A DNA stretch of 32,816 nucleotides from Gammaproteobacteria bacterium (GTDB taxonomy: Bacteria > Pseudomonadota > Gammaproteobacteria > SZUA-229). Each line of letters starts with the position of its first letter. Position 1 is the first letter of the stretch. The stretch covers positions 1 through 32,816 of the forward strand of contig DRLE01000267.1 in assembly GCA_011051475.1 (NCBI GenBank), in the 5' to 3' direction. Made by a program: the position numbers and the translations under genes. Shown here one piece after another: positions 1 to 7,762 of this stretch. Below the pieces are notes generated by a model. The model ran no database searches. It was not told the origin of the DNA and worked only from the letters and a program-made list of their open reading frames with translations.

Positions 1-2684
1 GCAATGTCTTCATGACCGCCATCGGCAAAGTCATTGCCGGCATCACCTACCGGGTGCATGCCATGCGGGCCGTCCAGAGTAATGCCCATATCGCCGGTAT
101 GGCAGGTGCTGCATTCACTGATGACGCCGGCATGTCCCTGCAGCTGCATCGAGGCTACATTGTCGTTGGCGTTCGGGTTGGCGTTGGGGAAGATGGCATG
201 CGTGGCGCCGTGGCAGGATTCACACAGTACACCTTCATGGCCGGTACTCACGCGGTACAGCTGTGGATTGCCGGTCGCTGCTACCACCGGTTCGGCAAAG
301 CGCTTGTTGCTCGGCACGATCGGTGTTGCTTTGGCGTCGCCAATGCGCCATGCCTGCATCAGGCGGATGCCGTCATCGGGCTGGGCAATGGTGTCGGCTG
401 CGCCGGCCAGGTTATCCATAGCGTCACCGGTGTGGCAGGCGCCGCAGCCCGGCTCATTGGCCCAGGGTACACGCGGGGTGTTCGGATTGGTGTAGAAGTC
501 ATCCGCCAGCTCGAAGGCGCCGGGATTGTCTTTGCTGACATTGCGTGAGAAGTCGTTACCCACCTGTGCCATATCGCCGTGGCAATCCTGGCAGAGCATG
601 CCGCCACTGGCCATGGCGCCGCGCAGGCAGTTGGTGCGACGCCCCGGGTGACACTGGTAGCAGGTCTGCTGCAGTATGTCATCGGCCGCGAGCGGGTCAC
701 GGAATTTGCCATTGGCATCCACCGGTGGCGGCATGGACGGGAACAGCGGCTTGCCGTCCTGGTCGGTAACCGTGGCGTGGTGACTGTGCATGACATTGGA
801 CATGGACTTGTTGACCACCTGGTCACGGCCGTTGGACGGGTCGCCGGGTGCGGTGTCGTTTTCAGGGCCGCGCGGGCCGACATGGGCCAGGTCAAGCGCC
901 GGGGTGTAATGACAGCTCTGGCAGACCACCGGGGTGGAGCCTTCCAGCATGGTGCCGTGTTTCTGGTCATGCAGGCGCAGGATATTGATATCGGCGGCGT
1001 ACTCCTTGCTGACTTCCAGCGGGATATCACCCAGTTGCGGGTCGTCCAGCGTGGTGGCAACATCTGTCAGATCCTTTGTAGCCGAACCATTACCGCCGTC
1101 GACCGGTGCGCCGTGACAGCCCTTGCAGTTGGCCTCACCGGAGATAGGCGCGACCGTATCGACGGAAGCCAGCAGGGTGCCGCCGGCATCATGTGCCTGC
1201 ACCCGGAACAGCGGGTAGGGGTTTTCACGACCGGCATCATCAAAAGCGGCGACCGGCACACCGGCGGCTTCAAACCAGTTGACCTTCTTCACGGTATAGC
1301 CGAAAGGGAAATTGATAAAGAAGGGCAGGTCGCTGACATACTGGCCGAAATGCTGGCCGTCATTGACGATATACGGGTCGAGTATGCCGGGCATGGACTG
1401 CTGGTCTGCCGCCAGCACGCCGTCACCCAGGTAAAGACGTTCAACATCAGGCATGGGCAGTCCCTGGTCGGCGACCGGTGAGAAGGCATCGAGAATGCCC
1501 GGCGGGTAGAAGGGACGGTAGGCCTTCAGGGCAATGGATTCGTTTGAACCCATGGCCAGGTCCCAGAAGTTGGTTTTATAGACATTGCCCTTGGTCAGGC
1601 TGGACAGCAGAGGCTGCCCCGACGGGCTGGTGCCGCCCAGAATGGGGTCGTTGGGGTTGGCGCTGGCCGTGTATGTCAGCCGGGTACCCGTGGCCTCATC
1701 CAGTATTTTCGGTTCTGCGCCTTTCTGTATTACCTGCGCGTGCAGCACATTGAACGGTGGCAGGATGCTGGAAATACGGGTATCGAAGTCACCGCAGTGC
1801 ATGCCCAGGTCGTTGACTGCGAACACGGAATAATCAATCAGACCGATTGCCGGCATTTCGGGAACCGGGCTGTTTTGCAGCGGCCCGTTCTGGCTGGTTG
1901 AGTTGATCGAGGTGGCAGGTGCGACCGGTGTGTCGCTGACGGTAATGCTGACACTGGCATTGCGGCTGAATTCACCGTCATTGGCGGCGTAGCTGAAACT
2001 GTCGCTGCCGGTGAAGTCCGTATCGGGGGTATACTCAAAGGAGCCGTCCGGGTTCAGCGTCAGGCTGCCGTGGCTGACATCGCTGACCAGGCTGGCGGTC
2101 AGTGGCTGCAGTTTGCCGTCATCCGTATCATTGCCGAGTACGCCGGGCGCGGCAATGCTCAGTGTGGTGTTTTTCACGACACCGTAGGCATTATCATTGG
2201 CGACCGGTGGCTGATTGTTGCCGCCGTTATTGCCATCGTCACAGTCAGCTGGTGCATCCTTTACGTCCATCTCGGCAGACTGGCCGTCTGACTGCTCGGC
2301 GCGAATCCGGCAGGGAACGGACGCCAGGTGCCTGGCCTTGACCTTCCATTTGTCATCATCATCAACCTTGTCGTCACCAATAACACCGCCGGTAGCGGCA
2401 TTGCTGACGGTAACGGTCTCATCTTCCGTACCCTTGCCTTTGACTTCCAGTTTGTTATCTCCCGATTCCCATTTGGCTTCCTTTATCTTGAATGTGGTGG
2501 CGGAGTCTTTTGAATGATCGTCATCACTTTTGTTTTTGCTGGCTGCAATGCCGGGTACGGTAGTGGCAGATGTCGTTCCCGAGTCGCTACAGGCAGTAGC
2601 CGAAAAAATAAGGAAACCGGAAATGGCGGCAAAACCGATAACGCGCAGGCCTTGCCGGCGCAAATGGTCAATATTCGTTTTCAT
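1..2684 (-). CDS. Multiheme c-type cytochrome, C-terminus truncated by the window edge; N-terminal signal/possible lipoprotein region and a cadherin/VCBS-like domain
   Basis: Manual reverse-strand translation from ATG at 2684 (MKTNIDHLRRQGLRVIGFAAISGFLIFSATACSDSG...) stays open to base 1. Seven CxxCH motifs read directly: CKGCH, CQSCH, CYQCH, CQDCH, CGACH, CESCH, CSTCH. Segment PPVANDNAYGVVKNTTLSIAAPGVLGNDTDDG...GSLTLNPDGSFEYTPDTDFTGSDSFSYAANDG is typical of VCBS/cadherin-like repeats. Probably missing from the ORF track because no stop codon lies in the window. Confidence 0.9.
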   Translation of the reverse strand, partial: MKTNIDHLRRQGLRVIGFAAISGFLIFSATACSDSGTTSATTVPGIAASKNKSDDDHSKDSATTFKIKEAKWESGDNKLEVKGKGTEDETVTVSNAATGGVIGDDKVDDDDKWKVKARHLASVPCRIRAEQSDGQSAEMDVKDAPADCDDGNNGGNNQPPVANDNAYGVVKNTTLSIAAPGVLGNDTDDGKLQPLTASLVSDVSHGSLTLNPDGSFEYTPDTDFTGSDSFSYAANDGEFSRNASVSITVSDTPVAPATSINSTSQNGPLQNSPVPEMPAIGLIDYSVFAVNDLGMHCGDFDTRISSILPPFNVLHAQVIQKGAEPKILDEATGTRLTYTASANPNDPILGGTSPSGQPLLSSLTKGNVYKTNFWDLAMGSNESIALKAYRPFYPPGILDAFSPVADQGLPMPDVERLYLGDGVLAADQQSMPGILDPYIVNDGQHFGQYVSDLPFFINFPFGYTVKKVNWFEAAGVPVAAFDDAGRENPYPLFRVQAHDAGGTLLASVDTVAPISGEANCKGCHGAPVDGGNGSATKDLTDVATTLDDPQLGDIPLEVSKEYAADINILRLHDQKHGTMLEGSTPVVCQSCHYTPALDLAHVGPRGPENDTAPGDPSNGRDQVVNKSMSNVMHSHHATVTDQDGKPLFPSMPPPVDANGKFRDPLAADDILQQTCYQCHPGRRTNCLRGAMASGGMLCQDCHGDMAQVGNDFSRNVSKDNPGAFELADDFYTNPNTPRVPWANEPGCGACHTGDAMDNLAGAADTIAQPDDGIRLMQAWRIGDAKATPIVPSNKRFAEPVVAATGNPQLYRVSTGHEGVLCESCHGATHAIFPNANPNANDNVASMQLQGHAGVISECSTCHTGDMGITLDGPHGMHPVGDAGNDFADGGHEDI

Positions 2685-3102
2685 AATCATCCCTCTTTGG
2701 TGTTGTTCATTTGCAAGCCCCGTAGTAACCACGTGCCGGCGCCAGCGCTTTTTATGCTGATTCATTTAAGATCAATGTATTAGCGGAAATAACCTGTCCA
2801 ACTCCCGGTATTTACAATTCCGCATAACATCAAACACGATAGAAAAGGGCAAAGGGTTCCATAAAAAATAAAAAAATTCGCTTGCTCCCTGAAAAAAAAG
2901 AAAAGGCGCTGTTTTGAGAAAGCAAACAGCTGGAATGACTCGGGTAGACCTGTATTTTCTGCAGGAGCAGTCTGTAATAATACGCCCGTGCAAGGTGCGC
3001 ATAAAATGTCAAAATGTCAGGTTATCGATATGGTTTTTCGCCTGTGCGTTCTGTTTCAGGCCTGCTGGGTGGATTTGCTGGCCGTTCTCTCTGATGGGCT
3101 CT

Positions 3103-3116
3103 TTGATTCAGGTCAT
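3103..3116 (+). promoter_or_regulatory. Candidate DNR/FNR-family binding site (TTGATTCAGGTCAT)
   Basis: Matches TTGAT-N4-GTCAA at all but one defined position; centred about 94 bp upstream of the hemerythrin GTG at 3204. Confidence 0.45.
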
Positions 3117-3203
3117 ACCGCGCTCCGGGCTTTACTGCTAAGCTCCGTTTTCCCGACGGCACGGGTATGTCCGGCCGGCAATCCAGAATAATGAGGTGAA
3201 GGT

Positions 3204-3644
3204 GTGGGTATCAAGAATTTAATGGCGCAGGACCATCGTGATTGCGACCGGCTTTTTTCTGAGGCGGAAAATGCGGCTTCCACGCAGGACTGGGAAAAGG
3301 CCCGGCAGGCTTTTCAACAGTTTGTGCAGGCCATGGATCGTCATCTGGGCATCGAGGAGCAGGTGCTTTTCCCGGCATTTGAGCAGGAGACCGGTATCGT
3401 CACCGGCCCGACCGAGATGATGCGCATGGAGCATGAGCAGATGCGCGCCCTGTTTGACGAAATGGCCGCCGCGCTTGAGCGCGAAGAGGCGGATGATTAC
3501 CTGGGCGAGGCGGAAACCCTGCTGATTCTTATGCAGCAGCATAATATGAAAGAAGAGCAGATTCTCTACAGCATTATGGATCAGCGTCTGGATGCGGATG
3601 TCGACAACTGGCAGCAGAAATTCCAGGAATGGAACAGGGCCTGA
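3204..3644 (+). CDS. Hemerythrin (HHE) domain-containing protein
   Basis: GTG start with GAGGTGAAG-like SD; HHE-type ligand pattern (QDHRDCDRLF, HLGIEEQVLFPAFE, HEQMRALFDEM, QHNMKEEQILY). Confidence 0.88.
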   Translation: MGIKNLMAQDHRDCDRLFSEAENAASTQDWEKARQAFQQFVQAMDRHLGIEEQVLFPAFEQETGIVTGPTEMMRMEHEQMRALFDEMAAALEREEADDYLGEAETLLILMQQHNMKEEQILYSIMDQRLDADVDNWQQKFQEWNRA

Positions 3645-3645
3645 T

Positions 3646-3921
3646 ATGACGGCAGAGGTTTTACTGGATGTCAGTGACCTGGAGCCGCCCGAGCCGCTGG
3701 TGCAGACACTGGAGGCCGCCGAGCAGTTAACACCGGGGCAGTATCTGCGTATGCTGCACCGGCGTGATCCCTGCATGTTGTTCGGCAACCTGGATGAGCG
3801 TGGCTTTAGCTACCAGCAGCGTGAAGGCACCAGCACCGCGGTCGAAGTGTTTATCTGGCGGCAGGGCGATGCCGAGGCCGAGTCACGGGTACGGCAGGTG
3901 TTAAGCGATGGAAGGCCATGA
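3646..3921 (+). CDS. DUF2249 domain-containing protein
   Basis: ATG two bases after the hemerythrin stop; LDVSDLEPPEPLVQTLEAAEQLTPGQYLRMLHRRDPCMLFGNLDERGFSYQQREG resembles the DUF2249 pattern (DLRGLEPPEP...HRRDP...LEERGF). Confidence 0.8.
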   Translation: MTAEVLLDVSDLEPPEPLVQTLEAAEQLTPGQYLRMLHRRDPCMLFGNLDERGFSYQQREGTSTAVEVFIWRQGDAEAESRVRQVLSDGRP

Positions 3922-3942
3922 TAGCGGCTATAATAACTGACC

Positions 3943-5247
3943 ATGCACGCTAACCTTTCCCTGCAACAGGCGCCGCCTTTCTCGGTGCCGGCGCGTTTTC
4001 TTGTTAGCGCACCGGTCTTCGGTTTGCTGGCGGCCCTGGTACTGCTCTGGCACGGGCCGGATATTATCAGCTCGCGCTGGAACCCGCCGATGCTGGCCGT
4101 CACCCATCTGCTGACCCTGGGCTTTCTGGCCATGAGCATGCTCGGGGCCATGCTGCAACTGATGCCGGTACTGATGGGCATGGTGATTCCTCGCCCGGTG
4201 CTGTTCAGCAGCATTATTCATACCCCGCTGGTTCTCGGATCGCTGTCACTGGCGGCGGCCTGGCTGCTGCAGTATCGCTGGCTGTTCCTTGTCGCCATGT
4301 TACTGCTGGGCTTTACCTTTGCGGTTTTTGTTATGGTGGCCGCCGAACGCCTGCTGCGCTCCGTCAGCCGTCATATTACCCGCACCATGATGCTGCTGGC
4401 GCTGCTGGCCCTGCTGCTTACCGCCGGTCTGGGTATTTACCTGGCCGCGGGTTATGTCGGCGAAACCTTCGCCGTGGCCCGGCAGTTGACTGACCTGCAT
4501 TTAAGCTGGGGTCTGCTGGGCTGGGTTTTTATGCTGGTGATGGCCGTGGCCTATCAGGTTATTCCCATGTTTCAGATCACCGATGACTACCCGAAATGGC
4601 ATCAGCGCTGGCTGGGCTGGCTGCTGTTCGTCCTGTTACTGGCCCTGAGCCTGACCTGGTTTTATCCGCTGGCAGGTCTGCAGGCCCTGCTGGGCGTACT
4701 GCTGGCGGCCTGCCTGCTGGTTTTCGCGCTCAATACCCTGTGGTTGCTGCACCGGCGCCGGCGAACCCTGCCCGATACCACCATGAAGTTCTGGCAGCTG
4801 GCCATGGCCAGTCTGATCGCGCTGGTGTTCATCCGTGGTATTGCCATGCTTGCAGGCATCGAGCTGCCGGCATTGCTGACAGGCGTGCTGATGATTGCCG
4901 GTTTTGCCATGACCGCCGTGAACGGCATGATGTACAAGATCATTCCGTTTCTGATCTGGCTGCACCTGAGCGCGCGCAACAAGGATCTGCGCGATGCCGG
5001 CCGGCGTGAGCAACAGGTAAAGGTACCGCACATGCGCAAGATTATCCCGGAGAATGCCGGGCTGTGGCAGTTTCGGATACATTTTGCCGCCCTGGTTCTG
5101 CTGGCTCTGGCAACATGCTGGCCGGCATGGTTCTTTTATCCGGCCGTGCTGCTGTTTGCCCTGGCGCAGGGCTTTTTGCTGTATAATCTGCTGAATGCGG
5201 TGCGTTTCTATGGCGCGAAGCGGACGGCATTGCAGGCTGTGCTTTAG
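3943..5247 (+). CDS. Polytopic membrane protein, NnrS / heme-copper oxidase subunit I-like
   Basis: 434 aa with many hydrophobic helices and His-containing helices (THLLTLGFLAMSMLGAMLQLMPVLMG, TDLHLSWGLLGW, AYQVIPMFQ); follows hemerythrin and DUF2249 on the same strand. Family assignment is by pattern only. Confidence 0.6.
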   Translation: MHANLSLQQAPPFSVPARFLVSAPVFGLLAALVLLWHGPDIISSRWNPPMLAVTHLLTLGFLAMSMLGAMLQLMPVLMGMVIPRPVLFSSIIHTPLVLGSLSLAAAWLLQYRWLFLVAMLLLGFTFAVFVMVAAERLLRSVSRHITRTMMLLALLALLLTAGLGIYLAAGYVGETFAVARQLTDLHLSWGLLGWVFMLVMAVAYQVIPMFQITDDYPKWHQRWLGWLLFVLLLALSLTWFYPLAGLQALLGVLLAACLLVFALNTLWLLHRRRRTLPDTTMKFWQLAMASLIALVFIRGIAMLAGIELPALLTGVLMIAGFAMTAVNGMMYKIIPFLIWLHLSARNKDLRDAGRREQQVKVPHMRKIIPENAGLWQFRIHFAALVLLALATCWPAWFFYPAVLLFALAQGFLLYNLLNAVRFYGAKRTALQAVL

Positions 5248-5314
5248 GCTGTATTTAATTGCACCATTGCCTTGCAATTTACTGAAAAATTCCGTATTAT
5301 CCGCGTCTTGTTGT

Positions 5315-5391
<77 letters not shown>

Positions 5392-5552
5392 GTTTTTTTA
5401 CGGACTTTTGATTTACCTGTCAGAGGCATTTCATAAAGACCGAAGTAGTCAAACTTATGGCTGAAAGCGATAAGAAGGCATGGAACCTATCCGGCCTGAC
5501 TACCATACAAGTTATCCTGGTAGCGTATATGCGGCTAGCCAGGAATTATACA

Positions 5553-5580
5553 AAGGCTCCGTTTACGGGGCCTTTTTGTT
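5553..5580 (+). terminator. Intrinsic terminator-like hairpin between tRNA-fMet and rimP
   Basis: AAGGCTCC-GTTTAC-GGGGCCTTTTTGTT: GC-rich stem followed by a T tract. Confidence 0.7.
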
Positions 5581-5612
5581 ACTACCGGAAAAAAACCGGA
5601 AGAACGGGCCAG

Positions 5613-6068
5613 ATGAGACGAGATCAGACACATTTATGGGAATTATTCGAGCCGGTGGTTAACGGCATGGGCTACGATCTGATCGAGATCGAGCACTTTC
5701 CCAACCCGAAGCACGGAGTGTTGCGGCTTTATATCGACAAGGAAGGCGGTATTACCATTGATGACTGTTCCGACGTGAGCCGTCAGATCAGTGCCCTGAT
5801 CGATGTTGAGGACCCGGTTCGCGGCCAGTTCAACCTGGAGGTATCATCGCCGGGAATGGATCGGCCCTTGCGCAAGGTAAAGGACTTTCAGCGTTTTTGC
5901 GGGTCAAAGGTAAAGCTGAAAACCGCGATGCCGCTGGACGGCCAGCGTAATTTCAGCGGTCGTCTGCTGGAGGCGGACGAGGAAAAAGTGGTGATTGAAA
6001 CCGATACGGAGGAAATCACCCTGCCCATGGCGGCAATTGAAAAGGCACGCATAGTGCCGGAATTTTAG
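5613..6068 (+). CDS. rimP: Ribosome maturation factor RimP
   Basis: MRRDQTHLWELFEPVVNGMGYDLIEIEHFPNPKHGVLRLYIDKEGGITIDDCSDVSRQISALIDVEDPVRGQFNLEVSSPGMDRPL; precedes nusA. The longer ORF start at 5457 would run through the terminator hairpin and is unlikely. Confidence 0.95.
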   Translation: MRRDQTHLWELFEPVVNGMGYDLIEIEHFPNPKHGVLRLYIDKEGGITIDDCSDVSRQISALIDVEDPVRGQFNLEVSSPGMDRPLRKVKDFQRFCGSKVKLKTAMPLDGQRNFSGRLLEADEEKVVIETDTEEITLPMAAIEKARIVPEF

Positions 6069-6147
6069 AACAGACAATTCAGACAGATAACAAGCAGTGA
6101 GCCGGCGGGGCCGGATACAGAATGAAATTTAATGAGGGTTTAACACT

Positions 6148-7689
6148 ATGAGCAAGGAAATTCTCTACGTTGCAGATGCCGTTTCCAATGAAAAAGGCGT
6201 CGATAAAGAGATTATATTCGAGGCGATTGAAGCCGCACTTGCCAGCGCTACACGCAAGAAACACGGTAAGGATATCGAAGTGCGTGTTGATATTGACCGT
6301 GAAACCGGTGACTACGATACCTACCGCCGCTGGCTGGTAATCGACAATGATCAGCCCATGGAAAACCCTCTGGGTGAAATCACCCTGGAAGCCGCGCAGA
6401 TGGAAAACCCCGATATCCAGGTGGGTGACTATATCGAAGAGCAGATCGAATCGGTTGAGTTCGGCCGTATTGCCGCGCAGACCGCCAAGCAGGTTATCGT
6501 TTCCAAGGTACGTGAAGCCGAGCGTGAGCGTGTTGTCGAAGCCTACCAGGGCCGTGAAGGCGAGCTGGTTATGGGTACCGTCAAGCGTGTTGAACGCGGC
6601 AATGTCTACCTCGATCTGGGCAGCGGTGTTGAAGGTTTTATTCCCAAGTCCGATATGATTCCCCGCGAGGCGGTGCGCCCCGGCGACCGCCTGCGCGGTT
6701 ACCTCAAGGAAGTACGCTCGGAAACCCGCGGCCCGCAGCTGTTTATCAGCCGTACCGCGCCGGAGTTCCTGGTCGAACTGTTCAAGCTGGAAGTGCCCGA
6801 AGTCGATCAGGGTTTGCTGGACATTCTCGGCGCTGCCCGCGACCCGGGTTCACGCGCCAAGATTTCGGTGAAGGCTCTGGACAGTCGCATTGACCCCGTT
6901 GGCGCCTGTGTCGGCATGCGCGGTTCGCGTGTGCAGTCGGTTTCCAATGAGATCGGTGGTGAACGTGTTGATATTATTCTCTGGGACGAAGACCCGGCGC
7001 AGTTCGTTATCAACGCCATGTCACCGGCGGAAGTGCTTTCCCTGGTGGTCGATGAAGACAACCACAGCATGAATATTGCGGTTGATGAAGACAAGCTGGC
7101 GATGGCCATTGGCCGTGGCGGCCAGAATATCCGCCTGGCATCCGAGCTGACCGGCTGGGAACTGAATGTAATGACCGAAGAGGAAGCCGAGGCCAAAAAT
7201 GCCGAGGAAAGCGCCAAGTACCTCGATGTCTTTATCAAGAGCCTGGATGTGGATGCCGAAGTGGCCGAGATCCTGGTTTCCGAAGGCTTTACCACCATTG
7301 AAGAAGTGGCCTATGTGCCGGAAGAGGAACTGCTGGCCATCGACGAGTTTGACGAAGATATCGTTACCGAGCTGCGCAACCGCGCCAGTGACTATCTGCT
7401 GACCCAGGCCATTATGATGGAAGAGGTGCTTGAAGAGCACAAGCCGCAGGAAGACCTGCTGGCAATGGAAGGCATGGATACCGAGCTGGCCTACCAGCTG
7501 GCCGCGAAGGGCGTCTGCAGCATGGAAGATCTGGCCGAGCAGTCGGTTGATGAGCTGATGGAAATCGAAGGCATGGACGAAGAGCGTGCCTCCGCGCTGA
7601 TTATGACGGCGCGAGCGCCCTGGTTTGCCGAGGCCGAAGAAGCCGAGAATACAGAAGCCGAGAAGGCGGAAGCTGCGAAGGCAGAATAA
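6148..7689 (+). CDS. nusA: Transcription termination/antitermination factor NusA
   Basis: Full-length homology pattern (S1, KH: GACVGMRGSRVQSVSNEIGGERVDIILW, AIGRGGQNIRLASELTGWELNVMT) plus C-terminal helix-hairpin-helix repeats. Confidence 0.98.
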   Translation: MSKEILYVADAVSNEKGVDKEIIFEAIEAALASATRKKHGKDIEVRVDIDRETGDYDTYRRWLVIDNDQPMENPLGEITLEAAQMENPDIQVGDYIEEQIESVEFGRIAAQTAKQVIVSKVREAERERVVEAYQGREGELVMGTVKRVERGNVYLDLGSGVEGFIPKSDMIPREAVRPGDRLRGYLKEVRSETRGPQLFISRTAPEFLVELFKLEVPEVDQGLLDILGAARDPGSRAKISVKALDSRIDPVGACVGMRGSRVQSVSNEIGGERVDIILWDEDPAQFVINAMSPAEVLSLVVDEDNHSMNIAVDEDKLAMAIGRGGQNIRLASELTGWELNVMTEEEAEAKNAEESAKYLDVFIKSLDVDAEVAEILVSEGFTTIEEVAYVPEEELLAIDEFDEDIVTELRNRASDYLLTQAIMMEEVLEEHKPQEDLLAMEGMDTELAYQLAAKGVCSMEDLAEQSVDELMEIEGMDEERASALIMTARAPWFAEAEEAENTEAEKAEAAKAE

Positions 7690-7762
7690 GCCTTCTCCGC
7701 ACAGAATGAAAAGGCCTGCCTGGCAGGCCGCAATATGAAACAAACACGACTGAGAATAATTA

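Noticed and set aside
12-1833. Several plus-strand ORFs (178, 300, 91 aa etc.) and the minus-strand 234-aa ORF at 359-1063
   Set aside because: They are shadow frames of the multiheme cytochrome; only the other minus frame carries CxxCH motifs and coherent domains.
2764-2780. Possible FNR half-site (reverse strand TTGATCTTAAATGAA) in front of the cytochrome
   Set aside because: Only one half matches; the second half-site is too degenerate to call.
5457-5612. N-terminal extension of RimP in the ORF track
   Set aside because: It would be translated through an intrinsic terminator hairpin; RimP homologues start near MRRDQTHLWELFEP.
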